Shown here piece after piece: positions 26,904 through 36,745 of a DNA stretch of 64,000 nt. The stretch spans positions 1,860,001 through 1,924,000 of the forward strand of contig NZ_CP073346.1 in the NCBI RefSeq assembly GCF_024397895.1, read 5' to 3'. The stretch is from Pseudomonas benzenivorans. Lineage in GTDB: Bacteria; Pseudomonadota; Gammaproteobacteria; Pseudomonadales; Pseudomonadaceae. Positions within the stretch are counted from its first letter, which is position 1. Every line of letters starts with the position of its first letter. Made by a program: the position numbers and the translations under genes. The notes under the pieces are model-generated. The model searched no databases and had not been told where the DNA came from. It was given only the letters and a program-made list of their open reading frames with translations.

Positions 26904-29261
26904 CTACTCATCCACGCGGAACTCCAGGCTCGCCGTCTGGCCACTTTCGTCCAATACGCTGAGCTGGTAGCGGCCGGAATTGGCGAACGCCTGGTCGAAG
27001 GCGGCGTCGGCGCCGGTTTCGCCCACGGGATGGCCGTCGACGAACCACCAGCGCCGGCCGCTGCCACCAATGGCCGACAGCTGCAGGCGCAACGGTTCGA
27101 CCGTGGCGGCGGGACGCCGCAAGCGGTCGCCGTCGCTCACCCCGACGATGGACAAGGGCGCGACCTGACCGGCCTGGCGCGGCGCGCAGGTCGGGTCGAT
27201 GGCCGGCAGGCGCGAGCTGCGCCGTTCGCGGCGCGGCAGCCAGGGCTCCAGCGGGGCCGGCCACAGGGCGATGCTGTGGGCCCGGGCGCCCAGGCAGCCG
27301 GCATCGACCCGCATGCCCTTGGCGTTGAGCCAGAGGGTTTCCTCGAGTCCCAGGCCCAGGGGCTGGTCCAGTGCCTGCAGGGTGGGCGGCGTGGTGCCGG
27401 CCAGGGTCCAGGCGAAGCGCTGGCGGCGGCAGTTCGGATCGCTGCGTTCGAGCGCCTGCCCCAGCGGCCAGCAGATCGCCGCCACGCCGACCTCGGCGGG
27501 CTGCGGCTGGACTGGCAGGCCGAGGCCGCGCTGGCTGTCGCGGTTGACCAGCAGGTCGTGCAGCTGCAGCAGCAGCGGCGCCGCCGAGGCCAGGCCGAAC
27601 TGGCCGGGCACCGGGGTGCCGTCGGGCCGGCCGATCCACACCCCGATCACATGGCGCGGCGCCACGCCTATCGCCCAGGCATCGCGAAAGCCGTAGCTGG
27701 TGCCGGTCTTCCAGGCCAGGGCCGGGCGTTGTACCAGCTGCGCCCGCGGGTCGCGATCCGGCCGCGCCTGGCCGCTGAGGATGCGCCGCACTATCCAGGC
27801 CGCGCCGGGCGACAACAAGCGCCGCTCCTGCAGGGCGTCCTCGGGGCGCAGGCGCAGGCGCGCGGCCTTGCCGCCGCGGGCGAGGGCGCTGTAGCCGCTG
27901 ACCAGGTCCTCCAGACGGCTGCCGACGCCGCCGAGAATCAGCGCCAGGTTCGGCTCGGCCAGGGGCGGCAGGGCCAGGGGCACGCCGGCATGCCGCAGCT
28001 CGCCGGCGAATCGCTTGGGCCCGTAGGCTTCCAGCAGCTGCACCGCCGGCAGGTTGAGGGAACTGGCCAGGGCCTGGCTGGCCGACACCGCGCCGCTGAA
28101 GCCGGCGGCGAAGTTGCCGGGCCGGTAATCGCCGTAGCGGCGCGGCACGTCCTGCAGCAGCGATTCGGAATGGATCAGCCCGGCGTCCAGGGCCAGGCCG
28201 TAAAGAAACGGCTTGAGGGTCGAGCCGGGCGAGCGCACGGCCTGGACCATGTCGACATGACCGAAGCGCCGGGCATCGCCAAGGTCCAGGGAACCGAGGT
28301 AGGCGCGCACCGCCATGCTCGGCACCTCGACCACCAGGATCGCCGCCGAGGTGCGCTCCGGCAGGCGCGCACGCCAGCCCAGCAGCAGGTCCTCCAGGCG
28401 CCGCTGCAAGGCCGCATCGAGGGTGCTGCGGATCAGCGGCGGGCTGCCCGGCACGTTCAGCCGCCGCGCCAGCAGCGGGGCCAGGCTGGGCTGGCGGCGC
28501 GGCGCCAGCAGCACCGCCTCCTCCAGGGCATCGCTGACCGCAGCCTGCGGCCACACGCCGAAACTGGCCAGGCGCCGCAGCACCTTGTCCCGCGCGGCCT
28601 GGGCCCGCTGCGGATGGCGGTCCGGGCGCAGGCGGCTGGGCGCCTGGGGCAGCACCGCCAGCAGAGCCGCCTCGGCGCGGGTCAGGCTGGCCGGCGACTT
28701 GCCCAGGTAGCTCCAGCTGGCCGCCGCCACGCCCTGCAGGGTGCCGCCGAAGGGCGCGCGGTTGAGGTACAGGCCGAGGATCTCCTCCTTGGACAGGTGC
28801 CACTCCAGCTGCAGGGTGCGCCACAGCTGCTTGAGCTTGCCGGCCAGCGAACGGTCATGGGGATCGAGCAGGCGCGCCACCTGCATCGACAGGGTGCTGC
28901 CGCCGGACACCACACGCCCGCCGCGCAGGTTCTGCCAGCTGGCGCGAACCAGGGCCAGGGGGTTGATGCCCGGGTGGTGGTAGAACCAGCGGTCCTCGTA
29001 GGTCAGCAGCGCCTGCAGGTAATAGGGCGAGACCTGATCGGCGGCCACCGGGTAACGCCACACCCCCTCGGCATCGGCGAAGCGCCACAGCGGCGTGCCG
29101 TCCTCGGCCAGCACCACCCGGGCCAGGTCGTCCTGCGGCAGCGGCAGGGGAAACAGCCGGTCGGCCAGCCACAGCGCGGCCAGCAGCACCAGCGGCGCGG
29201 CCAGCCAGCGCAGGCTGCGACGCCCCGGCAGGCGGCGCACGGCCCCGCTAGGCCCGCCCAT
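26904..29261 (-). CDS. pbpC: penicillin-binding protein 1C
   Basis: 785 aa bifunctional class A penicillin-binding protein. There is one N-terminal anchor (about residues 18-38). The glycosyltransferase domain (about 60-235) has EDRWFYHHPGI and GGSTLSMQVARLL. The transpeptidase domain (about 300-560) has the active-site SPGSTLKPFLYGLAL and KTGTSYGFRDAW. A C-terminal PBP1C-specific domain covers the last ~90 residues. It polymerises and possibly crosslinks peptidoglycan in the periplasm. In E. coli pbpC lies directly beside the alpha-2-macroglobulin gene yfhM; here a small gene on the opposite strand comes between them. Confidence 0.93.
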   Translation of the reverse strand: MGGPSGAVRRLPGRRSLRWLAAPLVLLAALWLADRLFPLPLPQDDLARVVLAEDGTPLWRFADAEGVWRYPVAADQVSPYYLQALLTYEDRWFYHHPGINPLALVRASWQNLRGGRVVSGGSTLSMQVARLLDPHDRSLAGKLKQLWRTLQLEWHLSKEEILGLYLNRAPFGGTLQGVAAASWSYLGKSPASLTRAEAALLAVLPQAPSRLRPDRHPQRAQAARDKVLRRLASFGVWPQAAVSDALEEAVLLAPRRQPSLAPLLARRLNVPGSPPLIRSTLDAALQRRLEDLLLGWRARLPERTSAAILVVEVPSMAVRAYLGSLDLGDARRFGHVDMVQAVRSPGSTLKPFLYGLALDAGLIHSESLLQDVPRRYGDYRPGNFAAGFSGAVSASQALASSLNLPAVQLLEAYGPKRFAGELRHAGVPLALPPLAEPNLALILGGVGSRLEDLVSGYSALARGGKAARLRLRPEDALQERRLLSPGAAWIVRRILSGQARPDRDPRAQLVQRPALAWKTGTSYGFRDAWAIGVAPRHVIGVWIGRPDGTPVPGQFGLASAAPLLLQLHDLLVNRDSQRGLGLPVQPQPAEVGVAAICWPLGQALERSDPNCRRQRFAWTLAGTTPPTLQALDQPLGLGLEETLWLNAKGMRVDAGCLGARAHSIALWPAPLEPWLPRRERRSSRLPAIDPTCAPRQAGQVAPLSIVGVSDGDRLRRPAATVEPLRLQLSAIGGSGRRWWFVDGHPVGETGADAAFDQAFANSGRYQLSVLDESGQTASLEFRVDE

Positions 29262-29421
29262 GGCGCACCGCCCCTCGCGCGGCAGCGGGATCGCGCCGAC
29301 GACCGCGCAAAGCGCCTGCGATCATCGCCAATGACTGGCACACTGAGCGCCAATCGCGACCAAGTGCCGCGCGCCGACCGGGGCGGGGCTTCGTGTTCGC
29401 AGGGCTTACGGGAACTATCAG

Positions 29422-29715
29422 ATGCATGTAGAGAGCTTTTTCGAATGGCTGGGCCGGGCGCTTGGCGAGCTGATCCGTTTCATCGTCGAGGGCCTGAGCG
29501 GGTTTCTCGGAATTTTCGGCAGCGCGGTCAGCAGCTTTATCCATGGCATGTCCCAGGCCCTGGGGATCACTCCGTCGCTGCTCGGCATCGTCGTACTGGT
29601 GATAGGCCTGTTGCTCCTCTACGCGGCGCTGCGCGCCTTCCTGCGCCGCTCGATCATCGCCGGGCTGGTGTGGCTGTTCCTCGGCCTGTGGCTGCTCAGC
29701 GGCCTGATTCAATAG
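29422..29715 (+). CDS. small membrane protein of unknown function
   Basis: 97 aa. An amphipathic N-terminal part (HVESFFEWLGRALGELI) is followed by two strongly hydrophobic helices (about residues 53-70 and 77-95). I recognise no family. It has its own GGGA ribosome site and lies on the opposite strand between yfhM and pbpC, which are normally an operon. Codon use matches its neighbours, so it is probably a real gene. Confidence 0.65.
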   Translation: MHVESFFEWLGRALGELIRFIVEGLSGFLGIFGSAVSSFIHGMSQALGITPSLLGIVVLVIGLLLLYAALRAFLRRSIIAGLVWLFLGLWLLSGLIQ

Positions 29716-29752
29716 GCCCGGCCCGCCGCCCGTGGGGCGGGCCGCATCACCC

Positions 29753-32700
29753 TCAACGCTCCTTGACCACCAGGCGTCCCGGCGACTCGCCCAGGGCCTG
29801 CCAGTTCGGCCGGTACATCGATTCGACCTGCGGCGGCGGCACCCGGTAGCTGCCGGGGGTCACGGCGCGTGCCAGGTACAGCAGGTGGGCGGTGCCGTGG
29901 CCATCGAGGTCGAGGGCGGCGACGTAGCGATCGCCGCGAAACTCCTGATGCTTGAGCCGGGCATCGTGCATCGACCGCTGCCACTCCTGCACCGCGCTGC
30001 CGGCATCGGCCAGACTGGCGGCGCTCTGCGCCAGGTTCTGGTTCTCCAGCTCCAGGCCGGCCGGCAGCAGGTCGACCACCAGGGCGTCCGGCACCCGCTG
30101 CGTGGCGGCCACCGCCAGGTGCACCAGCACCAGCTCGCCACTGCGCAGGTCGCCGATGTCCAGCGGACGGCCGTCCATACCCAGGTATTCGCGGAAGATT
30201 CGCAGGTTCTCGCCACCGGCGCTCGGCGCCTGGGCCGGGTAGCCGGACAGGGTCAATTGCTGGTACAGCGGCTCGGTGCCCGTTGGGCTGATGCTCAGGG
30301 GGCCCGCCAGGTCCTCGCCCTCCAGCTTGATGCCGGACTGGCGGTCGCTCAGGTCGAAGGCGAAGGCCCCGCTGCGCAGCGCGGCCGTCCAGGCGGGCTC
30401 GGGCTTGCCGAGCAGACCGCGCCCGGCCAGGTACAGCGCGTTGCGCTCCTGGGTCGACAGCCAGCCCTGGGCGGCCACTTCGTCGGCCAGGGCGAACAGT
30501 CGCTGCTCGCGGCTGCCCGCCGCCAGCTCGTGCTCCTCCAGCAGCGCCAGGACCAGCGCCTGGTCGCGCAGGGCGCTGCCGTAGTCGGCCAACCAGCGGT
30601 CGCCGTCGCGGCTGCGTGTCAGGCCGGCGGCCAGGGCCTGCTCGGCGCGTGGCCGGTCGCCCATCGTCCGCAGGGCGACGGCCAGGTGCACCAGGGGCAA
30701 GCCGGAGCGGGCGTCGTCGCGGCGCTCGAACAGGCTGCGCAGGGCGCCCAGCGGCGCCTGCTGGCTGCGCGCCAGCACATAGCCGGCATAGGCCTGCACG
30801 GCGAAGCGGCTGTGGTTGGCGTTTTCGCTGAAGTCGACCTCGATCAGGTTGCGCTCCTGCAGGTAGCGCAACAGCCGCTCGTTGGCCTTCTTCAGGGCCT
30901 CGGCCGGCACGCCGAAACCCTGTTCGCGGGCCCGCAGGAGGAAATCGCTGACATAGGCGGTGAGCCAGAATTCCTCGTCACCGTCCGCGCCCCACAGGCC
31001 GAAGCTGCCGTTGTAGCGCTGCATGCCCAGCAGCCGCTCGATGCCCAGCTCGATGGCGCGGCGGCGCTGCTCCGGGGGCTCGGCCTGGATGCCGAGGCGC
31101 TGGAGGCTCGCCGCATCGGCATAGAGCGACGGATACAGGCCGCTGGTGGTCTGCTCCAGGCAGCCGTAGGGGTAGGCCTTGAGCGCGCGGATCTGCTCGC
31201 CGAGATTCAGCGGCGGGCGGCTGGACAGCACCAGGCGTGCCTGCAGGCCGGCCGGCTCGAAGGCCTGCAGGGCGCCGTCCGGCAGGTGCCAGGGTTGCCC
31301 CTCGAGCACCGCCCGGAACTGCCGCAACTGCGCCGGATAGGCCGGGCGCACCCCCAGGGTCCAGTCGCGACTGAAGGGCGGCAGCTGCTCGTCGGGCAGG
31401 CTCAGGCCCTGCACCTCGACGCGCACCCGGCCCTGGCCGTAGCCGCCGAGGGCGCGCACCGGGATGCGCAGGATGCGGCGTTCGCCCTTGGCCAGGCCGA
31501 TCGCCCGTTCGCCATCGGCCGGCGCGGCCAGGCTCAGCTGCCCCGTCGCCCGCAACCGCACCTGTAGCTGCTGGGCCTGGCCGGACAGGTTGTGCAGGTC
31601 CAGCGCCAGGCTGGTCTCATCGCCACCGGCGAGGAAGCGCGGCGCCGACAGCTCGGCGATCAGCGGCGCGGCCACCCGGGTCTTGGCCTCGGCCACGCCG
31701 TAGCGCTCGTCGGTCCAGGCCTGGGCCATCAGGCGCAGCTCGCCGTTGAAGTCGGGGATGTCCAGGCTGACCTCGCCCTCGCCGCGCGCGTCCAGCAGCA
31801 GCGGCTGGCTCTGCTGGGCGACGATCAGCACGCTGGTGTCCGGGCGCTTGCCGCCGGCGGCCAACGCCGCGTCGCCACCGAAGGCCAGCTTGGCCACCCG
31901 GCCCTGACCGGCCTCGATCAGCTGGCCGTAGACGTCCAGCTGGTCGGCGCCATAGGCCTTGCGGCCGAACAGCGCGGCGAAGGGGTCGGGCGTGGGGTAG
32001 TCGGTGATATTGAGGATGCCGGCATCCACCGCCGCGACCAGCACCCGCGCCTGCTGCGCCGGGCTGCCGTCGGCGTTGCGCGCCTGCACCTTGATCGTCA
32101 GCGCCTGGTTGGGGCGCATCTGCGTCGCCGCCTCCAGGCTCAGCGCCAGCTGGCGCGGCGCGCGCTCGAGCGGCAGGTGCAGCAACCCCACCGCGCGCTT
32201 GGGCGTGGCGTTGCTCTGCCGCTCGCCGGGGCGAATGACCAGGGCGCTGATGTACAGGTCGTGGCGCGCCCAGTCGTGGGCAATGGGAATTTCGAACGCC
32301 TTGCCCGCGGCCGGCACCTCGATCTCCTGCCACCACAGCGGGCCGTCGCTGGACTCGACCAGCAGGTAGCCGCTGCCGGCGGCCGGCGGCGTCACCGTCA
32401 CCCGGGCGCTGTCGCCGGCGACATAGGCCGGCTGGTCCAGGGCCAGCTTGACCTGGTCCGGACGCACCGCGCCGCCGCCGGCGTTGTCCTGCCAGCGGTA
32501 GCCGGCCCAGAAGCGCAGGCTGCTGAGCAGGCCGGTCTGGCCGTCTACCACCTCGACCCGGTACGGCCCCCACTCCACCGGGAAGCTGACCTTCGCCGTG
32601 CCGCCAGCGGCGACGCTGACGGGCTGCTCGCTGAGGGTCAGGTACTTCTCGTTGTAGTGATGGCTCCAGCCGTCGCGCTCGGAGAAGTTCCAGTAGTAGT

Positions 32701-34663
32701 CGCGGCGCTCGCGCACCAGGCGCACCGTCAGCTGCTCGGCGGCCAGCTTGCGGCCGACGGCGTCGGCCACCAGCACCTCGAACTCGGCCAGGCTGTCGGC
32801 GTCGACCTGCTCGCCGGCGAACAGCCCGCGCAGCCCCGGCAGGCGCTCGGCCGGCCACACCGGCTGCACCAGGCGGCGGGTGATGGGGCGACCGCCGGAC
32901 TCCTGCAGGCTGGCCTGGAGGATCAGCTGCAGCGGCGACTTGGCCTCGCGCCAGCGGCTGTCAATCGCCAGGCGGGCCTGGCCCTGCTCGTCCAGCACGG
33001 TCTCCTCCAGCTCGATGTCCTGGCTCAGCTCCTGCTCGGTGATCGAGCCGAACTGGTAGCCCGGCAAGCCGGCCAGCGCCTCGCGCAGCGGCCGCACGTA
33101 GAGCTGGCCGCTGAGGCGGTTGCCGGCGGCCGGGGCGCCGTAGAGGTAGCGCCCGCTGACCGCGAACTCGGCGTCGTCCGCCGGCCTGAACGGTGCCTCG
33201 CGGCCCTTCAGCTCCAGCGCCAGGCGCTCGGGCAGGAAGTCCTCGACGGCGAACTCGTAGAGCTGCGGCTGGCCGTCGCCCAGGTCGAACAGCAGTTGCC
33301 AGCGCCCGGTCGGCGCCTCCTCGGCCAGGGCCAGGCGGTACTGGTAGAGGCCGGCGTCATCGGCCTGCCAGACGAACTTGCGGCTGACCTGTTCGTCCGG
33401 CCGGCGCACCTCGACGCTCACCGGCTGCGCCGGCACCGCGCGGCCATCGGCGTCGCGCAGCAGGCCGTTGAGCAGCACGGTCTCGCCCGGGCGGTAGAGA
33501 TCCCGCGGGCCGAACACGAAGAACTGCAGGGGGTGCGCCCTGGGTCCGGCGATATCGAATTCGGCCAGGTCCAGGGCCGGCCCGGCCAGGCGCAGCAGAC
33601 TGACCTGCTCGCCCTGGCGCGCCAGCAGCAGGTCGGCCTTCTTCGCCAGCGGCAGTTCGGCGTGGCCGGCCGCGTCGGTCTGGCCCACGGCCAGCTGGCG
33701 GCCCTTGTGGTCGAGCAGCTCCAGCTCGACTCCGGCCAGGGCCCGGCCGCCGTCCAGGGCCTGGGTGAACACGTCCAGACGCTTGCCGTAGCGGTGCGCG
33801 GACAGGCCGATGTCGCTGAGGCTGAACAGGGTGGCCGGCTGCGAGTAGGCGTAGCGGCCGGCCTCGCGCATCACGGCCAGGTACACCCCGGGCTGCTGGA
33901 ACGGCGCCAGGCCGGCGATCGGCAGCAGCAGGGTCTCGCGGGTGTTGCGCGCGGGCTTGAGGTCGAAGCGTCCGCCATACACCAGCTCGGCCATCGGCAG
34001 CAGCTGCTGCGCCTCCCAGGTGTCCAGGTTGCTGCTACGCCCCCACTGGCCGAGAAAGCGCGGCAGGGCCTGGTCCTTGATGCGGAAGAACTCGACGTTG
34101 ACCTGGTCGACGTTCAGGGCGATCACCGGCAGCCCCTCGGCCAGCCGGGTCGGCAGCAGCGAGCCGCGGCTGGCGAAGCCGACGCTGGGCTGCAGGTCGC
34201 GGGTTTGCAGGCGGCTGATATGTTCACCGGCCAGCGTCTTGCCGTTGATCCCGCGCAGCCCGGCATCCACGGTGAGCACCAGCTTGCGTCGCGGCTCCAG
34301 GTGGCGCAGGCGCAGCTCCATCAGATTGTCGGCCAGTTCCCAGGCGCCGTCGACCTTGCCCGCCTTGCTGTCGACCAGGTGCAGGCGCTCGGCGAAGGCC
34401 TGTTCGGGCTCCAGCGGCACCGAGAAGCTCACCGACAGAGCACTGGCGCCGTCCAGCTGGACCTCGGAGACATCCACCACACTCAGCTCGTGACCGGCAT
34501 AGCGCGCGGCCAGGGCCTTGCGGTCGACCCGGGGCGGCGCCGGAGGCGCGCTGCTGGCCGGTGCCGACGCCGGCGTGGCGCTGACCTGGGCCGGCTCGGT
34601 GGCGGAATCACAGGCGCCGAGCAGGCTGAGGATAAGTGCCAGAAGCAATCCTTTGTTCGGCAT
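29753..34663 (-). CDS. yfhM: alpha-2-macroglobulin family lipoprotein (YfhM/ECAM type)
   Basis: 1636 aa. A lipoprotein signal ends in LLGAC (Cys at about 17). Then come repeated macroglobulin domains including the FFVFGPRDLYRPGETVLL segment, a bait-like region, and the thioester motif CLEQ at Cys1168 in YPYGCLEQTTSGLYP. The C-terminal receptor-like region ends with PSYR-type beta strands. Bacterial alpha-2-macroglobulins trap proteases in the periplasm, covalently when CLEQ is present, and are thought to guard cells whose wall is being repaired by PBP1C. ATG at 34663 has GGAG six bases upstream; a TTG at 34675 is the alternative. Confidence 0.92.
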   Translation of the reverse strand: MPNKGLLLALILSLLGACDSATEPAQVSATPASAPASSAPPAPPRVDRKALAARYAGHELSVVDVSEVQLDGASALSVSFSVPLEPEQAFAERLHLVDSKAGKVDGAWELADNLMELRLRHLEPRRKLVLTVDAGLRGINGKTLAGEHISRLQTRDLQPSVGFASRGSLLPTRLAEGLPVIALNVDQVNVEFFRIKDQALPRFLGQWGRSSNLDTWEAQQLLPMAELVYGGRFDLKPARNTRETLLLPIAGLAPFQQPGVYLAVMREAGRYAYSQPATLFSLSDIGLSAHRYGKRLDVFTQALDGGRALAGVELELLDHKGRQLAVGQTDAAGHAELPLAKKADLLLARQGEQVSLLRLAGPALDLAEFDIAGPRAHPLQFFVFGPRDLYRPGETVLLNGLLRDADGRAVPAQPVSVEVRRPDEQVSRKFVWQADDAGLYQYRLALAEEAPTGRWQLLFDLGDGQPQLYEFAVEDFLPERLALELKGREAPFRPADDAEFAVSGRYLYGAPAAGNRLSGQLYVRPLREALAGLPGYQFGSITEQELSQDIELEETVLDEQGQARLAIDSRWREAKSPLQLILQASLQESGGRPITRRLVQPVWPAERLPGLRGLFAGEQVDADSLAEFEVLVADAVGRKLAAEQLTVRLVRERRDYYWNFSERDGWSHHYNEKYLTLSEQPVSVAAGGTAKVSFPVEWGPYRVEVVDGQTGLLSSLRFWAGYRWQDNAGGGAVRPDQVKLALDQPAYVAGDSARVTVTPPAAGSGYLLVESSDGPLWWQEIEVPAAGKAFEIPIAHDWARHDLYISALVIRPGERQSNATPKRAVGLLHLPLERAPRQLALSLEAATQMRPNQALTIKVQARNADGSPAQQARVLVAAVDAGILNITDYPTPDPFAALFGRKAYGADQLDVYGQLIEAGQGRVAKLAFGGDAALAAGGKRPDTSVLIVAQQSQPLLLDARGEGEVSLDIPDFNGELRLMAQAWTDERYGVAEAKTRVAAPLIAELSAPRFLAGGDETSLALDLHNLSGQAQQLQVRLRATGQLSLAAPADGERAIGLAKGERRILRIPVRALGGYGQGRVRVEVQGLSLPDEQLPPFSRDWTLGVRPAYPAQLRQFRAVLEGQPWHLPDGALQAFEPAGLQARLVLSSRPPLNLGEQIRALKAYPYGCLEQTTSGLYPSLYADAASLQRLGIQAEPPEQRRRAIELGIERLLGMQRYNGSFGLWGADGDEEFWLTAYVSDFLLRAREQGFGVPAEALKKANERLLRYLQERNLIEVDFSENANHSRFAVQAYAGYVLARSQQAPLGALRSLFERRDDARSGLPLVHLAVALRTMGDRPRAEQALAAGLTRSRDGDRWLADYGSALRDQALVLALLEEHELAAGSREQRLFALADEVAAQGWLSTQERNALYLAGRGLLGKPEPAWTAALRSGAFAFDLSDRQSGIKLEGEDLAGPLSISPTGTEPLYQQLTLSGYPAQAPSAGGENLRIFREYLGMDGRPLDIGDLRSGELVLVHLAVAATQRVPDALVVDLLPAGLELENQNLAQSAASLADAGSAVQEWQRSMHDARLKHQEFRGDRYVAALDLDGHGTAHLLYLARAVTPGSYRVPPPQVESMYRPNWQALGESPGRLVVKER

Positions 34664-34811
34664 CGCGGGCTCCAACTAGGGCGGGTGCTGGGCCGCACAC
34701 TATAGCCGAGCGTGCCGCGCAGCGACGAGCGCGGACGGAGCAAAGCCGCGAGCGACGCACCGCCGGCGACGCCTTCGCCCTCGGGATTCCGCTACGGCCA
34801 GGCTCCCGGCC

Positions 34812-34817
34812 TATAAT
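34812..34817 (+). promoter_or_regulatory. -10 element of the MATE gene
   Basis: A consensus TATAAT lies 21 bases before the ATG. No convincing -35 is found at 16-18 bases. Confidence 0.5.
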
Positions 34818-34838
34818 CGGCCATTTGCCGGAGCCACC

Positions 34839-36221
34839 ATGTCCACACTGCTCGCAGCCTGGCAGCACCGCCCGAGCCACAGACGGGTCTGGGCCCTGGC
34901 GGCACCGATGATTCTCTCCAACCTGTCCGTGCCCCTGGTGGCGCTGGTCGACAGCGCGGTGGTCGGCCACCTGCCCCACGCCCACCAGCTGGCGGCGGTG
35001 GCGGTCGGCGCCAGCCTGTACACCCTGCTGGCCTGGACCGTGGGTTTCCTGCGCATGGGCACCACCGGCTTCGCCGCCCAGGCGGCCGGCCGCGAGGACG
35101 GCGGCGCCCTGCGCCAGGTGCTGTGCCAGGGCCTGCTGCTGGCAGGCTCCCTGGCGCTGCTGTTGATGCTCCTGGCGCTGCCGTTCAGCGGTCTGGCCCT
35201 GTCCCTGATGCAACCCTCGGCGGCGCTCGATGGACTGGCCCGCAGCTACCTGCACATCCGCCTGCTCGGCCTGCCCGCGGCCCTGGCCAGTTACGCCCTG
35301 ATCGGCTGGCTGCTCGGCACCCAGAACGCCCGCGGGCCGCTGGCCATTCTGCTGACCACCAACCTGCTCAACGTGGCCCTCGACCTGCTGTTCGTGCTCG
35401 GCCTGCAATGGGGCGTGGCCGGCGCCGCCTGGGCCTCGGTGCTGGCCGAATGGAGCGGCGCGCTGCTCGGCCTGTACCTGGCGCGCCGCGCCCTGAGCGC
35501 CTATGTCGGGCGTATCGACTGGCCGCTGCTGCGCCGCTGGGCCAGCTGGCGCCCGCTGCTGGCGGTCAACCGCGACATCTTCATCCGCAGCCTGGCGTTG
35601 CAATCGGTGTTCTTCCTGGTCACGGTGCAGGGCACCCGCCTGGGCGACGCCACCGTGGCGGCCAACGCCCTGCTGCTCAACGGCCTGCTGCTCACCGCCC
35701 ACGCCCTGGACGGCCTGGCCCATGCGGTCGAGGCGCTGTGCGGCCACGCCCTCGGCGCCCGCGACCGCCTGGCCCTGCGTCGCAGCCTGATCGTCGCCGC
35801 CGGCTGGTCGCTGCTGGCCAGCCTCGGCTTCGCCCTGTTCTTCGCCCTCGTGGGACACTGGTTCATCGCACTGCAGACCGACATCGCCGTGGTCCGCGCC
35901 ACCGCTTTCGTGTACCTGCCCTACCTGGCCCTGCTGCCGCTGATCGCGGTGTCGAGCTACCTGCTCGACGGCCTGTTCATCGGCGCCACCCGGGCGCGGG
36001 AGATGCGCGACGCGATGCTCCTGGCGCTGCTGCCCAGCCTGGCGCTGGGCTGGCTATTGCGACCCCTGGGCAATCACGGGTTGTGGCTGGCCTTTCTGGC
36101 CTTCATGCTACTGCGGAGCCTCAGTCTGGGTGGCTATGCGTATCGCCTGACCCGCCGCGACGCGTGGTTCGGCGCCCCCGGGCCGGCCCGCCCTCGTCCA
36201 ACCGACTGCCCCACCGAGTAA
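34839..36221 (+). CDS. dinF: MATE family efflux transporter (DinF-like)
   Basis: 460 aa with about 12 transmembrane helices. Family features are APMILSNLSVPLVALVDSAVVGHL near the N-terminus, FLRMGTTGFAAQAAG, and the repeat in the second half NALLLNGLLLTAHALDGLAHA. It is the DinF/NorM subgroup that exports organic cations or bile-acid-like compounds by Na+ or H+ antiport. It is followed after ten bases by a DUF2214 gene, so they are co-transcribed. No LexA box is visible upstream, unlike E. coli dinF. Confidence 0.87.
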   Translation: MSTLLAAWQHRPSHRRVWALAAPMILSNLSVPLVALVDSAVVGHLPHAHQLAAVAVGASLYTLLAWTVGFLRMGTTGFAAQAAGREDGGALRQVLCQGLLLAGSLALLLMLLALPFSGLALSLMQPSAALDGLARSYLHIRLLGLPAALASYALIGWLLGTQNARGPLAILLTTNLLNVALDLLFVLGLQWGVAGAAWASVLAEWSGALLGLYLARRALSAYVGRIDWPLLRRWASWRPLLAVNRDIFIRSLALQSVFFLVTVQGTRLGDATVAANALLLNGLLLTAHALDGLAHAVEALCGHALGARDRLALRRSLIVAAGWSLLASLGFALFFALVGHWFIALQTDIAVVRATAFVYLPYLALLPLIAVSSYLLDGLFIGATRAREMRDAMLLALLPSLALGWLLRPLGNHGLWLAFLAFMLLRSLSLGGYAYRLTRRDAWFGAPGPARPRPTDCPTE

Positions 36222-36231
36222 GGAAACTCCC

Positions 36232-36687
36232 ATGGCCGAAGCCATTGCCGCCTACCTGCACTACCTGTCGATCTTTGTCCTGTTCGCCCTGCTCACCCTC
36301 GAGCACCAACTGTTCAAGCTGCCCCTGGACCTGCCCCGGGCGCGCAGCCTGGTGCGCCTCGACGCCGCCTATGGCATGAGCGCGGTGCTGGTGCTGCTCA
36401 CCGGCGGCGCCCGGGTCTTCTGGTTCGCCAAGGGCCTGGACTACTACCTGCACAACGGCCTGTTTCACGCCAAGCTCACGCTGTTCATCCTGGTCGGCCT
36501 GCTGTCGATCGTGCCGACCCTGGTGTTCCTCGGCTGGCGCAAGCCCCTGAAGGCCGGCCAACTGCCCGAGGTCAGCCCGAGCCAGGCCAGACGGGTGACC
36601 CTGGTCGTCCGCCTGGAACTGCTCCTGCTGCTGCTGATTCCGCTGCTGGCGAGCCTGATGGCCCGCGGCTTCGGCTTCTTCGGCTGA
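36232..36687 (+). CDS. DUF2214 family membrane protein
   Basis: 151 aa with four hydrophobic helices. It starts MAEAIAAYLHYLSIFVLFAL and has the DUF2214 features LDAAYGMSAVLVLLTGGARVF and FHAKLTLFILVGLLSI. The role of the family is unknown. It has a TAAGGAAA ribosome site, follows dinF closely, and ends at a bidirectional terminator. Confidence 0.85.
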   Translation: MAEAIAAYLHYLSIFVLFALLTLEHQLFKLPLDLPRARSLVRLDAAYGMSAVLVLLTGGARVFWFAKGLDYYLHNGLFHAKLTLFILVGLLSIVPTLVFLGWRKPLKAGQLPEVSPSQARRVTLVVRLELLLLLLIPLLASLMARGFGFFG

Positions 36688-36700
36688 TCCCGCGGAAACG

Positions 36701-36728
36701 AAAAAGCCCGGCCAAGGCCGGGCTTTTT
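36701..36728. terminator. bidirectional intrinsic terminator
   Basis: AAAAAGCCCGGCC (36701-36713) pairs with GGCCGGGCTTTTT (36716-36728) around an AA loop. T runs on both strands serve the DUF2214 gene and speA. Confidence 0.93.
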
Positions 36729-36745
36729 CATGCAGCCAAGGAGGC

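Noticed and set aside
29753..34705. Very long plus-strand open frames opposite yfhM, pbpC, speA and dsbD
   Set aside because: They are shadows from high-GC codon use on the opposite strand; the translated proteins are Gln/His/Ala/Arg-rich and match no family.
34740..34838. LexA box upstream of the dinF-like gene
   Set aside because: No CTG-N10-CAG dyad of SOS type is present; only a -10 element is seen.
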